This document shows positions 17,532 through 25,851 of a stretch of DNA of 64,000 bases, piece after piece. How positions within the stretch are numbered: the first letter of the stretch is position 1; each line of letters starts with the position of its first letter. Below the pieces are notes generated by a model. The model had not been told where the DNA came from and did no database searches. It saw only the letters and a program-made list of their open reading frames with translations. The stretch comes from Bryobacterales bacterium F-183 (GTDB lineage Bacteria; Acidobacteriota; Terriglobia; Bryobacterales; Bryobacteraceae), in contig AP025252.1 in the NCBI GenBank assembly GCA_016865505.2, positions 5,292,137 through 5,356,136 of the forward strand, read 5' to 3'. The translations under genes were made by a program, and so were the position numbers.

Positions 17532-19307
17532 ATGAAACTGACTGGCTGGGACTGGGCTTGGGTCGCGCTGTACTTCCTCTTCAACATTGCAATCGGGTTC
17601 TACTACAAATCGCGCGCCGGCAAGAGCGTCAGTGAGTTCTTCCTCTCCGGTCGCAACGTACCCTGGTGGCTCGCCGGAACCTCGATGGTGGCCACAACGT
17701 TCGCCGCCGACACGCCGCTGGCCGTAACCGAAATGGTGGCTCGCAACGGCATCGCCGGCAACTGGTTGTGGTGGAACATGGTCTCCGGCGGCATGATGAC
17801 GGTGTTCTTCTACGCCCGTCTCTGGCGCCGCAGCGGCGTCACCACCGACATTGAGTTCTCGGAACTCCGCTACTCCGGCAAAGCCGCCGCCTTCCTGCGA
17901 GGCTTCCGCGCGCTGTACCTCGGCGTCCCCATCAACCTCATCGTGCTCGGCTGGGTGAACCTCGCCATGACCAAGATCGTCATGCTCACCCTCGGCCTTA
18001 GCAAAGAGCAGTCGCTGCTCGTCGTACTCGGCCTCATCGCGCTCACCTCCTTCATCTCCACCCTCAGCGGACTCTGGGGCGTGCTCGTCACCGACGCGTT
18101 TCAATTCGTCGTCAAGATGGGCATGGTGATCGCGCTCGCTGTCTATGCTGTACAAGGCGTCGGCGGCCTCGACGCGATGAAGACCAAGCTCCTCGCCATC
18201 GACGCGCAACGCGGCGGCACGGGCTCCGTCCTCAACTTCGTGCCGGACCTCAACTCCACCTGGATGCCGCTCATCGCCTTCTTCACGTACATCTCCGTGC
18301 AATGGTGGTCCGCCTGGTACCCCGGCTCCGAACCCGGCGGCGGAGGCTACGTCGCACAGCGTATGTTCTGCGCGAAAGACGAACGCCACTCGCTCCTCGC
18401 CACGCTCTGGTTCAACATCGCGCACTACGCGCTACGCCCGTGGCCGTGGATCCTGGTGGGCCTCTGCTCGTTGATCCTTTACCCCAACCTTCCCGACGCC
18501 GACAAAGGCAACGGCTACATCATGGTGATGGTGGACTTCCTTCCGCCGTCCCTGCGCGGCTTGATGATCGCCGCCTTCGCCGCAGCCTACATGTCGACGA
18601 TCGCGACCCAGCTCAACTGGGGCGCCAGCTACGTCGTCAACGACTTCTACAAGCGCTTCATCAACACAGAAGCGACCGACCGCCAGTATGTCGTCGTCTC
18701 GCAATGGGCTACCGTACTGCTCACCATCGGCTCCGCCATCGTGTCTTACTTCATGGATTCCATCAGCGGCGCGTGGCAACTGCTCATCTCCATCGGCGCG
18801 GGCACAGGCCTTGTGCTGCTGCTCCGCTGGTACTGGTGGCGCATCAACGCGTGGAGCGAGGTCGCCGCGATGCTCGCCGCGCTGGTCGTCAGCGTCACGT
18901 TGCAACTCAGCCCGCCGCTCGACCCCAACCCCGAAGCCGCCAACGCCAAGGTCCTGCTCATCACCACTTTTGGGACCACAATCGTCTGGCTCATCGCCAC
19001 GTTCCTCACCAAGCCGGAATCGGATGAGACCCTCATCGCCTTCTATCGCCGCACGCGCCCGTCGTTATGGGGTTGGCGGCCCATCGCGGCCAAAGCACCC
19101 GACGTCAAGCCCACCCGCGACGGCATCTGGAACTTCGTCGATTGGATCGCCGGCTGCATCCTGATTTACTCCGCCTTGTTCGGCGTCGGCAAGATCATAT
19201 TTGGCGACACAACAACGGGCGTTCTGATGCTGATCCTCGGCGCCGCCGCCGGCTACATCATCTATTGGGACCTCAACCGCCGTGGCTGGTCCACGGTAGT
19301 AGACTGA
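17532..19307 (+). CDS. Sodium:solute symporter (SSS family)
   Basis: A 591-residue polytopic membrane protein of the SSS family (TC 2.A.21). It opens with a transmembrane helix (WAWVALYFLFNIAIGFYYKSRAG) and the family signature SVSEFFLSGRNVPWWLAGTSMVATTFAADTPLAVT. An Rx[WF]SAW-like segment (VQWWSAWYPGSEPGGGGYVAQR) and a dozen or so hydrophobic spans follow. It should couple Na+ entry to uptake of a sugar, organic acid or similar solute. Its operon partners (DUF1080, cyclase, crotonase) suggest carbohydrate or organic-acid catabolism. The start lies 12 bp after recJ. Confidence 0.92.
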   Translation: MKLTGWDWAWVALYFLFNIAIGFYYKSRAGKSVSEFFLSGRNVPWWLAGTSMVATTFAADTPLAVTEMVARNGIAGNWLWWNMVSGGMMTVFFYARLWRRSGVTTDIEFSELRYSGKAAAFLRGFRALYLGVPINLIVLGWVNLAMTKIVMLTLGLSKEQSLLVVLGLIALTSFISTLSGLWGVLVTDAFQFVVKMGMVIALAVYAVQGVGGLDAMKTKLLAIDAQRGGTGSVLNFVPDLNSTWMPLIAFFTYISVQWWSAWYPGSEPGGGGYVAQRMFCAKDERHSLLATLWFNIAHYALRPWPWILVGLCSLILYPNLPDADKGNGYIMVMVDFLPPSLRGLMIAAFAAAYMSTIATQLNWGASYVVNDFYKRFINTEATDRQYVVVSQWATVLLTIGSAIVSYFMDSISGAWQLLISIGAGTGLVLLLRWYWWRINAWSEVAAMLAALVVSVTLQLSPPLDPNPEAANAKVLLITTFGTTIVWLIATFLTKPESDETLIAFYRRTRPSLWGWRPIAAKAPDVKPTRDGIWNFVDWIAGCILIYSALFGVGKIIFGDTTTGVLMLILGAAAGYIIYWDLNRRGWSTVVD

Positions 19308-19316
19308 ACTTTTGCC

Positions 19317-20090
19317 ATGACTGCTCTTCTACTCGCCGCCACGTTGCTTTGCCAGGCCCAAGGCTTTAACGACGGGGAATCCCATGGTGACCCACCCTTC
19401 CTGATCGAACCCGGCTGGAAGGCCCTGCTCACGGGCAAGGACGTATCAGGTTGGCACGGCCAGGACGCGGACAAGAAGAACGAATGGTTCGCCACCAACG
19501 GCGTCCGCTGGGAACGTCTGCTCGGCCCCACGCGCCTTGCCGGCAACCCCACCCCCGGTGACCGTATCCTCAACGGTCCCACGGGCCGCACGGTGAACCT
19601 GGTCACCGATGAGAAATTCGGCGATGTCGAACTCTACCTCGAGTTCATGGTCTCCAAAGGCTCGAACTCCGGCGTCTACCTGCACGGCCTCTATGAAATC
19701 CAGATCTTCGACAGCTACGGCTCCTGGGAAAAGATGAAGACCTCGGACGGCGGCGCGGTCTACCATCGCTGGATCGACAACCAAGGCGTCGGCGGTTCCG
19801 CGCCCATGGTCAACGCCTCGCGCAAGCCCGGCGAATGGCAGAGCTACCACATCTGGTTCCGCGCCCCGCGCTTCGACGCATCCGGCAAAAAGACCGAAAA
19901 CGCCCGCTTTATCCGCGTTCTCCACAACGGCGTCATCGTCCAGCAGGATGTCGAGTGCGAAGGTCCCACACGCGCCCATATGTCGATCCCCGAAGCCGCA
20001 ACGAACCCGATCATGCTGCAAGGCGACCACGGTCCCGTAGCCTTCCGCAACATCTACGTACGGCCGTTGCGCGCCATCATCAACCGATGA
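19317..20090 (+). CDS. DUF1080 (3-keto-disaccharide hydrolase-like) secreted protein
   Basis: A 257-residue protein with a short signal peptide (TALLLAATLLCQAQG) and one concanavalin-like DUF1080 domain. Recognisable family blocks are GWKALLTGKDVSGWHGQ, FGDVELYLEFMVSKGSNSGVYLHGLYEIQIFDSYG, GEWQSYHIWFRAPRFD and PIMLQGDHGPVAFRNIYVRPL. Characterised members hydrolyse 3-keto-glucosides and similar sugars. It follows the symporter by 9 bp and overlaps the cyclase gene by 4 bp (ATGA), so it belongs to the same operon. Confidence 0.9.
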   Translation: MTALLLAATLLCQAQGFNDGESHGDPPFLIEPGWKALLTGKDVSGWHGQDADKKNEWFATNGVRWERLLGPTRLAGNPTPGDRILNGPTGRTVNLVTDEKFGDVELYLEFMVSKGSNSGVYLHGLYEIQIFDSYGSWEKMKTSDGGAVYHRWIDNQGVGGSAPMVNASRKPGEWQSYHIWFRAPRFDASGKKTENARFIRVLHNGVIVQQDVECEGPTRAHMSIPEAATNPIMLQGDHGPVAFRNIYVRPLRAIINR

Positions 20091-20719
20091 GCTGGCAGGA
20101 TATTTCAGTAGGTCTCCGTAACGGGGTCGTGAACTGGCCGGAGGACTGGCCCTACGAACTCACCCGCGTCGCCGACATGCGCGCCAACAGCACGGAATTC
20201 AACCTCTCCGCGATCTCCATGAGCGTCCACATCGGTACGCACATGGATTCGCCGCTGCACTTTTTGGAAGACGCGCCGGCCATGGAGACCATGCCGCTCG
20301 ACGCGACCCTCGGCCCTTGCCGCGTGATCGAGCTCCACGATGAACGCCTCATCACGGTGGAGGAACTGAAGCCGCACGCCCTGCAACCCGGTGAACGCAT
20401 CCTCTTCAAGACCCGCAACAGCGATCGCCAGTGGACCACCGACACTTTCCTCGAGGACTTCGTACACATCCCCGCACCCACCGCGCAGTACCTCGCCGAT
20501 TGCCGCATCCGTACCGTAGGCATCGACGCGCTATCGGTGGGCGGCTACAACACCGACGGCGGCGACTGTCACCGCATCCTGCTCCGCGCGGGCATCTGGA
20601 TCATCGAGTGGCTGGACCTTCGCAACATCGCACCAGGACCCTATGAACTCGCCTGCCTGCCGCTCAAACTCATCGGCGCAGAAGGCGCACCCGCACGCGC
20701 CGCATTGAGACCGCTATGA
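20087..20719 (+). CDS. Cyclase/kynurenine formamidase-like metal hydrolase
   Basis: A 210-residue cytoplasmic protein of the cyclase family (kynurenine formamidase fold). The metal-binding motif HIGTHMDSPLHF is intact, and VGIDALSVGG and the C-terminal PGPYELACLPLKLIGAEGAPARA match the family. It is expected to hydrolyse an N-formyl, lactone or similar amide/ester bond; substrate is unknown. The ATG overlaps the DUF1080 stop (ATGA), and its stop overlaps the crotonase start by 4 bp. Confidence 0.9.
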   Translation: MSWQDISVGLRNGVVNWPEDWPYELTRVADMRANSTEFNLSAISMSVHIGTHMDSPLHFLEDAPAMETMPLDATLGPCRVIELHDERLITVEELKPHALQPGERILFKTRNSDRQWTTDTFLEDFVHIPAPTAQYLADCRIRTVGIDALSVGGYNTDGGDCHRILLRAGIWIIEWLDLRNIAPGPYELACLPLKLIGAEGAPARAALRPL

Positions 20720-21249
20720 CCGTCCTCACGATCCCCGGCAATCACCTCACGCGCGACGCCGCAGCCCACCTGCTGGATCAACTCAAGCGCGCCGATCAGG
20801 ATCCGGAGATCAAGTCCATCCTGATCTTGGCCGAAGCACCCATGTTCTGCTCGGGCGGAGACCCCGACATCGCACCCGAAGTCTTCGAATTCCAAACCTG
20901 GATCACCAAACCCGTCGTCTGCGCCGTACAAGGTGCAGCCCTGGGACCCGGCCTCGCCATCGTCGCCAACGCCCACGTATCCATCGCCGCGCAAGGCACA
21001 AGCTTTGGCCTCACAGAAGTTCGCACCGGAGGCTTCCCCATCGGCATCGAAGCCATCGCCAACGCCATCGGCAAGCGCCGCGCGCTCGAACTCGCATTAA
21101 CAGGCCGTGTCTTTGGTACGCCGGAAGCCCTGCAAATGGGCCTGATTCATGAGATGGCGCCAGCCTTTGAGTACGACGATCGCGCGGAAGCCACCGCGCG
21201 CCACCTTGCGACCCTCAACCTCGCCGGACGCCTGCCCGCTACTTGGTAA
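20716..21249 (+). CDS. Short enoyl-CoA hydratase/isomerase-like (crotonase) protein
   Basis: A 177-residue crotonase-fold protein, shorter than the usual about 260 residues. Both oxyanion-hole segments are recognisable: ILAEAPMFCSGGD (residues about 38-50) and QGAALGPGLAIVANAHVSIAAQ, followed by FGLTEVRTGGFPIG. The C-terminal trimerisation helices are largely missing, so oligomer state and activity may differ from standard enoyl-CoA hydratases. It is translationally coupled to the cyclase gene and closes this operon. Its 3' end overlaps the converging gene at 21239 by 11 bp. Confidence 0.85.
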   Translation: MTVLTIPGNHLTRDAAAHLLDQLKRADQDPEIKSILILAEAPMFCSGGDPDIAPEVFEFQTWITKPVVCAVQGAALGPGLAIVANAHVSIAAQGTSFGLTEVRTGGFPIGIEAIANAIGKRRALELALTGRVFGTPEALQMGLIHEMAPAFEYDDRAEATARHLATLNLAGRLPATW

Positions 21250-21649
21250 TCGGCTTCGGCGTAATGAAGCGTATGCGAGACGGCTTGCCCGCCACCGCCG
21301 CAGCCACCGGACGGCACACCAACTGCACCGCATCGGCCGGCGAAATTACCCGCGTCAACGCTTTCTCTGCATTCAATCCCGTCACCACCAGAACCTTGGG
21401 GGACGGCGCAAAGATGTCCAACACGCGTACCTGCTCGCCGCCCGCATTACACAGCACCAGCAGTTCCTGATCGTCCTTCAGCGCCTTCTGCATCGCCGCC
21501 ACCTCGCCCATCAGGATCGCTGCTAAATTTTCAGCAGCAGGCACCGCAGGCTCAGCCGGAGGAGCAGCAGCAGTCGGATTCAATAAATCATCGACCTGCT
21601 TGCCGATTGCTTCTTTCGCAAAAGCTTTTGTAAACTCACCAAGACTCAC
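21239..21649 (-). CDS. Hypothetical protein
   Basis: A 136-residue protein with no family I recognise. It begins with a helical segment (SLGEFTKAFAKEAIGKQVDDLL), passes a Pro/Ala linker (PTAAAPPAEPAVPA), then a helix and a compact beta-rich region (LLVLCNAGGEQVRVLDIFAPSPKVLVVTG, LVCRPV). No signal peptide or membrane span is seen. It stands alone on the minus strand, divergent from the second sulfatase with only 18 bp between start codons. Confidence 0.65.
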   Translation of the reverse strand: MSLGEFTKAFAKEAIGKQVDDLLNPTAAAPPAEPAVPAAENLAAILMGEVAAMQKALKDDQELLVLCNAGGEQVRVLDIFAPSPKVLVVTGLNAEKALTRVISPADAVQLVCRPVAAAVAGKPSRIRFITPKPITK

Positions 21650-21667
21650 CCATTCAGGCTACCCCAA

Positions 21668-22996
21668 GTGTTCACTCGCAGAAGCTTCCTCTCCCTTGCC
21701 GTCGCAGCCGCCCAAAACAGGCAACACAACATCGTCCTCTTCCTCGTCGACGACCTCGGCGCGCACGACCTTAAGACCCACGGTGCCCCCAACCTCGAAG
21801 CCTTCGCCAAAACCGCCGTTACCTTCACGCAAGCCTATTCCGCCGCGCCCGTATGCTCGCCTACCCGAGCCTCGATCCTCACCGGCAAGCACCCCGCGCG
21901 CCTGGGCATCACCACCTGGCACGAGTCCGCCATGGACCCGCAAACGCCCCAAGGCCGCAAGATGCGCCCCGCCGATGCCATAGGCAACCTGCCGCTATCT
22001 GAATACACGCTCGCAGAAGCCCTGCGCGACCAAGGCTACGCCACCGGTCACGTCGGCAAATGGCATTTGGGAACCGCCGAGTACGCCCCGGAAACCCAAG
22101 GCTTTGACTTCAACATCGGCGGCACCCACTGGGGCGCACCCGCGACGTACTTTCACCCCTTCAAGGCGCAGGTCCGCAAAGAGTACCGCTACGTCCCCGG
22201 CCTCCCCTGGACCAAGCCCGGCGATTACCTCACCGACGCGCTCACCAACGCCGCCATCGACGCGATACGCCACTGGAAGACTCAATCCAAGCCGTACTTC
22301 CTCAACCTCTGGCATCACACCCCGCACACACCAACAGAGGGCAAGCCGCAGGATGGCGGCAATACCTACAAAGCGATGATCCGCAACCTGGACGCCGAGT
22401 TCGGCCGCCTGCTCAAGGAAATTGACCCGCAGAACACCATCGTCGTCTTCGCGTCCGACAACGGCGGCTACCTCCCGGTCACCACCAATGCGCCGCTACG
22501 CTCCGGCAAAGGCTCGCTCTATGAAGGCGGCATCCGCATACCGCTCATGATCCGCTGGCCGGGCATCACCAAACCGGGTACGACCTGCGACACCCCAGTG
22601 GTCACCACGGACCTCTTCCCCACCCTCAGCAACACCAACGCAGTGGACGGCATCAACCTCAAGCCTTTGCTCAGCGGCAACACGATCCCCGCGCGCGACC
22701 TGCATTTTCACTACCCGCACTACTATCACGCGCCGCAAACCACGCCCGTCGGCGCCATTCGCTCGGGCAACCTCAAGCTGATTGAGTTCTTTGAAGAGAA
22801 CAACCGCTGCGAACTCTACGACCTCGCGGCAGACCCCTCCGAACAGCAGGACCTCGCGCAAAAGCAGCCCGAAAAGGCCAAAGAACTCCAGCAAAAGCTG
22901 CACGCATGGCGTAAGCAGGTCGGTGCCAGGATGCCCACTCCGCTACTCGCGGCAAATCCCCCGCTTGCTCGCCCGTACAAACCGCACCACGTGTAA
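21668..22996 (+). CDS. Secreted sulfatase (formylglycine type)
   Basis: A 442-residue sulfatase with a Tat-type signal (FTRRSFLSLAVAAAQ). It has the DD metal ligands in FLVDDLGAHDL and the intact CSPTRASILTG motif (Cys63 is the formylglycine precursor). GHVGKWHLG, HTPHTP and VFASDNGGY add catalytic residues. Only about 30% or so of the sequence resembles the sulfatase at 8967-10475, so they are separate subfamilies. The start is GTG. The last 54 bp overlap the 3' end of lpxA on the opposite strand, an unusually long convergent overlap. Confidence 0.93.
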   Translation: MFTRRSFLSLAVAAAQNRQHNIVLFLVDDLGAHDLKTHGAPNLEAFAKTAVTFTQAYSAAPVCSPTRASILTGKHPARLGITTWHESAMDPQTPQGRKMRPADAIGNLPLSEYTLAEALRDQGYATGHVGKWHLGTAEYAPETQGFDFNIGGTHWGAPATYFHPFKAQVRKEYRYVPGLPWTKPGDYLTDALTNAAIDAIRHWKTQSKPYFLNLWHHTPHTPTEGKPQDGGNTYKAMIRNLDAEFGRLLKEIDPQNTIVVFASDNGGYLPVTTNAPLRSGKGSLYEGGIRIPLMIRWPGITKPGTTCDTPVVTTDLFPTLSNTNAVDGINLKPLLSGNTIPARDLHFHYPHYYHAPQTTPVGAIRSGNLKLIEFFEENNRCELYDLAADPSEQQDLAQKQPEKAKELQQKLHAWRKQVGARMPTPLLAANPPLARPYKPHHV

Positions 22997-23731
22997 CGTA
23001 TGCTCGGTCGGGATCTCCGTCTCGATCCGCGTCAGCGCCTCTTCCAGCTTCAAGCCGGACCGGAACAGCAGCTTGTACGCCTGCTTCAACGCGCTCGCTT
23101 CCGCCAGCGAAAAGCCCGCGCGACGCAGTCCCACGATGTTCAACCCCTTCGCCGCAACGTTGAAGTCCGAGTACATAAAGTACGGCGGCAGATCCGAATT
23201 CACGCGCGTATTCCCGCCAATCATCACCAACCGCCCAATCTTTGAATACTGGTGGACCACCACGCCACCGCTGATAAACGCCTGATCCTCGATCTCCACA
23301 TGACCGGCAATCAGAGCACAGCTCGCAATCACCGTGTTCGACCCCACCGTCGAGTTATGCGCAATGTGGCCCGACGTCATGATGTAGTTCCCATCGCCGA
23401 TGATGGTGGACGACTCGGGCTGCGTCCCACGCGAAATCGTGTAATGCTCGCGGATCTTGTTGCGATTGCCAATCGTCAGATAACTGCGGTCGCCGTGAAA
23501 ATGCTTGTCCAGCGGGTCCGTACCCAGCACTGTATGCGCGGAAATCTCGTTCTGCTCACCCAGCGTGGTCCAGCGCTTCACATACACATACGGCTCCAAC
23601 CTCGTATGGGCGCCGATGACAACATCCTGTTCGACAATGCAGAAGTCCGCAATCTGCACCTGCGGACCAATCACGGCATCGGGGTGTACTCGGGCTGTCG
23701 GAGCAATCACCGCCGACGGATCAATGGGCAT
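22943..23731 (-). CDS. lpxA: Acyl-ACP:UDP-N-acetylglucosamine O-acyltransferase
   Basis: A 262-residue LpxA, first enzyme of lipid A synthesis. The left-handed beta-helix hexapeptide repeats are clear from residue 6 (SAVIAPTARVHPDAVIGPQVQI). The catalytic His block reads GHIAHNSTVGSN. GGNTRVNSDLPPY and the C-terminal helices (RRAGFSLAEASALKQAYKLLFRSG) are typical. It is divergent from lpxD with 22 bp between start codons, so one short region must drive both. fabZ and lpxB, the usual partners, are not adjacent. Confidence 0.95.
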   Translation of the reverse strand: MPIDPSAVIAPTARVHPDAVIGPQVQIADFCIVEQDVVIGAHTRLEPYVYVKRWTTLGEQNEISAHTVLGTDPLDKHFHGDRSYLTIGNRNKIREHYTISRGTQPESSTIIGDGNYIMTSGHIAHNSTVGSNTVIASCALIAGHVEIEDQAFISGGVVVHQYSKIGRLVMIGGNTRVNSDLPPYFMYSDFNVAAKGLNIVGLRRAGFSLAEASALKQAYKLLFRSGLKLEEALTRIETEIPTEHTLHVVRFVRASKRGICRE

Positions 23732-23753
23732 AACCCAGTATTATCGATTAAAG

Positions 23754-24671
23754 ATGAAGATCAGCGAACTGGCGGAGGCTTTACAGTCCCACTACACAGG
23801 CAATGGCGACCATGACATCACGTCCGTTATGCCGCTCGAAGACGCAGGACCCAATGACGTCGCCTTTGTCGGCAACCCCAAGTTCGCGCAGATGGCCATC
23901 CAAGGCAAAGCCGGCTGCCTGATCATCCCCCCAGGCTTCGACATCCCCGGCCGCAACATCATCTTCCACTCGAACCCACGCGCCGCCATCGCCGCTGCCC
24001 TGCCCCTGCTGCATGACCTGCCCAAGCCCACGCCCGGCATCCATCCCAGTGCCGTCGTCGACCCCACCGCGCAGATCGACCCGACAGCCGCCATCGGACC
24101 CTTCTGCACCGTCGGACCCCGTTGCCACATCGGACCCCGCGCCGTCCTGCACGCCCGGGTCACCCTCTATCGCGACGTCACCCTCGGCGCCCGCAGCATC
24201 CTGCACTCCGGCTGCGTGATCGGCGCGGACGGCTTCGGCTTTGTCTGGCGCGACGATCATTACGAAAACTTCCCGCAGGTCGGCAAAGTGCTCATCGGGG
24301 ACGATGTCGAAATCGGCGCCAACTCCTGTGTGGACCGCGCGGCGCTCGGAATCACCTCCATCGGCGACGGCACCAAGCTCGACAACATGGTTCACATCGG
24401 GCACAACTGCCGCATCGGCCGCCACGTGGTCATCGCCGCGCAGACCGGACTCGCCGGCGGCGTGGTCATTGAGGACCGCGCCATCATCGGAGGGCAGGTC
24501 GGCTTTGGCGACAAGGCCCGCGTGGAAGCAGGAGCCATCATCGGCTCTGGCGCGGGGATCCTGACGTCCAAGGTCGTACGAGCCGGCGAACCCGTCTGGG
24601 GCACCCCCGCCCGGCCCCTCCGCCAGTATTTGAAGCAGCTGGCCACGCTCTCACGGCTCGCTAAAAAGTAA
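23754..24671 (+). CDS. lpxD: UDP-3-O-acylglucosamine N-acyltransferase
   Basis: A 305-residue LpxD, the third acyl-transfer step of lipid A synthesis. An N-terminal uridine-binding domain (KISELAEALQ, NDVAFVGNPKFAQM) precedes the beta-helix (HPSAVVDPTAQIDPTAAIGPF). CVIGADGFGFV and the catalytic His region NMVHIGHNCRIG are present, followed by GGQVGFGDKARVEAGAIIGSG. The ATG at 23754 fits the domain start; the longer open frame lies antisense to lpxA. A bidirectional terminator follows immediately. Confidence 0.96.
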   Translation: MKISELAEALQSHYTGNGDHDITSVMPLEDAGPNDVAFVGNPKFAQMAIQGKAGCLIIPPGFDIPGRNIIFHSNPRAAIAAALPLLHDLPKPTPGIHPSAVVDPTAQIDPTAAIGPFCTVGPRCHIGPRAVLHARVTLYRDVTLGARSILHSGCVIGADGFGFVWRDDHYENFPQVGKVLIGDDVEIGANSCVDRAALGITSIGDGTKLDNMVHIGHNCRIGRHVVIAAQTGLAGGVVIEDRAIIGGQVGFGDKARVEAGAIIGSGAGILTSKVVRAGEPVWGTPARPLRQYLKQLATLSRLAKK

Positions 24672-24700
24672 AAAGCCCACCCCGGTTGGGATGGGCTTTT
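24671..24700. terminator. Bidirectional Rho-independent terminator
   Basis: AAAAGCCCAcCCC/GGGaTGGGCTTTT forms a 13-bp stem with one mismatch and a 4-base loop (24671-24700). The A-run on one side and T-run on the other make it work in both directions. It sits between the converging lpxD and cold-shock genes. Confidence 0.88.
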
Positions 24701-24720
24701 GAGGCATTAGAGCTGATGTA

Positions 24721-24924
24721 TTAACCCCGGCCTACGTTCTCCGCCTGAAGGCCCTTCGGACCCTGCTTCACCTCGAACTCCACCTCGATGCCTTCCTCAA
24801 GCGTGCGATATCCATTCATTTGGATCGCCGAGAAATGCACGAACACGTCTTCGCCAGTCGAACGCTGGATGAAGCCGAATCCCTTGGCGGCATTGAACCA
24901 CTTCACTACACCTTTTTCTTTCAC
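24721..24924 (-). CDS. Cold-shock family RNA chaperone
   Basis: A 67-residue CspA-family protein: one OB-fold with RNP1 KGFGFI (residues 14-19) and RNP2 VFVHF (27-31), binding single-stranded RNA or DNA to melt secondary structure. The GTG at 24924 is chosen because AGGAG lies 10 bp upstream and the protein then starts [10 protein letters not shown] as in the family; the frame stays open upstream but that part does not look coding. The roughly 120-bp gap upstream could hold a long structured leader as in other csp genes. Confidence 0.95.
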   Translation of the reverse strand: MKEKGVVKWFNAAKGFGFIQRSTGEDVFVHFSAIQMNGYRTLEEGIEVEFEVKQGPKGLQAENVGRG

Positions 24925-25046
24925 TACTGTAATTCTCCTAAGGCTGGACGCACGATAGGCGGGGCCGGTACTGCACCCTCGCGAAATCCGGTCAAGACTT
25001 CTGTAATTGTTGCATGTCGCCAGCGAAACACGCAATCTCCGGAACG

Positions 25047-25787
25047 CTAGTTCCGGCGCCCTCCGCCCATCACCCGAAGCAGGATGTTGAGCGTCGCGAC
25101 GAAGACGTTAAAGAGCCCGGCAAACAGCGCCAAAGCCCCTGGAATCGGGCTATCCGAGTCGCTCGACCGCAGTACGCCGCTCGTCGAGTACACCAGTCCG
25201 AAAACACCCATGATTCCCACCCCGGCGCTGATCAGCATTCCCAGCCAGCCGATGTGCAAAAACATGTTCAAAATCGCCGCTGCGGACACCGCCACAAACA
25301 GCCCTAGCATCAAGCCACGAGGCGCGGAAAACTCCCGCTTCGACACGAACACATACCCTGTGATCGCCGCAAACACCGCGCCGGTGATCAGGAATGCCGC
25401 CAGAATCAGTTCGGGCGCTACCAGACTCGCAAAGTACAGCATCGGCGACAGTACGATGCCGGCCAGAAACCCGTCCGCCACCAGCGCCGTAACGCCCAGC
25501 ACCGGATTGTTGCGCGCCGCCATCGCAATCCACGGAATGACGTTCAACAAAATCAGCGCGGCAATCATGCCCACCTTGCTGGTCAAAAATCCGATCACGG
25601 TCGGCGACGTGGAACCAATGTAGCCGCCTGCCATCGCGGCAAAGACGGACACACCCAGCAACAGGTACGTCTGCTTAATCACCGAGGCCTGTGTCTGCGT
25701 CAACGGCGTCGTGCCGGACAGCTTTTCCCAAGCCGAAGGTTGCGTGGAATAGTCGTTCAAAGTAGCCTGCCTTTCTGTCTTCATCAT
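25047..25787 (-). CDS. Bax inhibitor-1/YccA family membrane protein
   Basis: A 246-residue integral membrane protein with seven hydrophobic spans, typical of the BI-1/YccA/YbhL (UPF0005) family. Spans include [37 protein letters not shown] and the final [21 protein letters not shown]. Bacterial relatives bind FtsH or act as ion leak channels; the precise role here is unknown. GAGG lies 8 bp before the ATG at 25787, and a second in-frame ATG directly follows. It is divergent from the repeat protein gene with a 64-bp gap. Confidence 0.88.
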   Translation of the reverse strand: MMKTERQATLNDYSTQPSAWEKLSGTTPLTQTQASVIKQTYLLLGVSVFAAMAGGYIGSTSPTVIGFLTSKVGMIAALILLNVIPWIAMAARNNPVLGVTALVADGFLAGIVLSPMLYFASLVAPELILAAFLITGAVFAAITGYVFVSKREFSAPRGLMLGLFVAVSAAAILNMFLHIGWLGMLISAGVGIMGVFGLVYSTSGVLRSSDSDSPIPGALALFAGLFNVFVATLNILLRVMGGGRRN

Positions 25788-25851
25788 CCTACAACCTCGT
25801 AAAACATTTTTGACCAGAATTGTATTAGGATGTGGGGAAGGAACCTTGACA

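Noticed and set aside
17532-21249. Catabolic genes as part of the microcompartment pathway
   Set aside because: They follow recJ and lack BMC signature enzymes or encapsulation peptides; the linkage is only positional.
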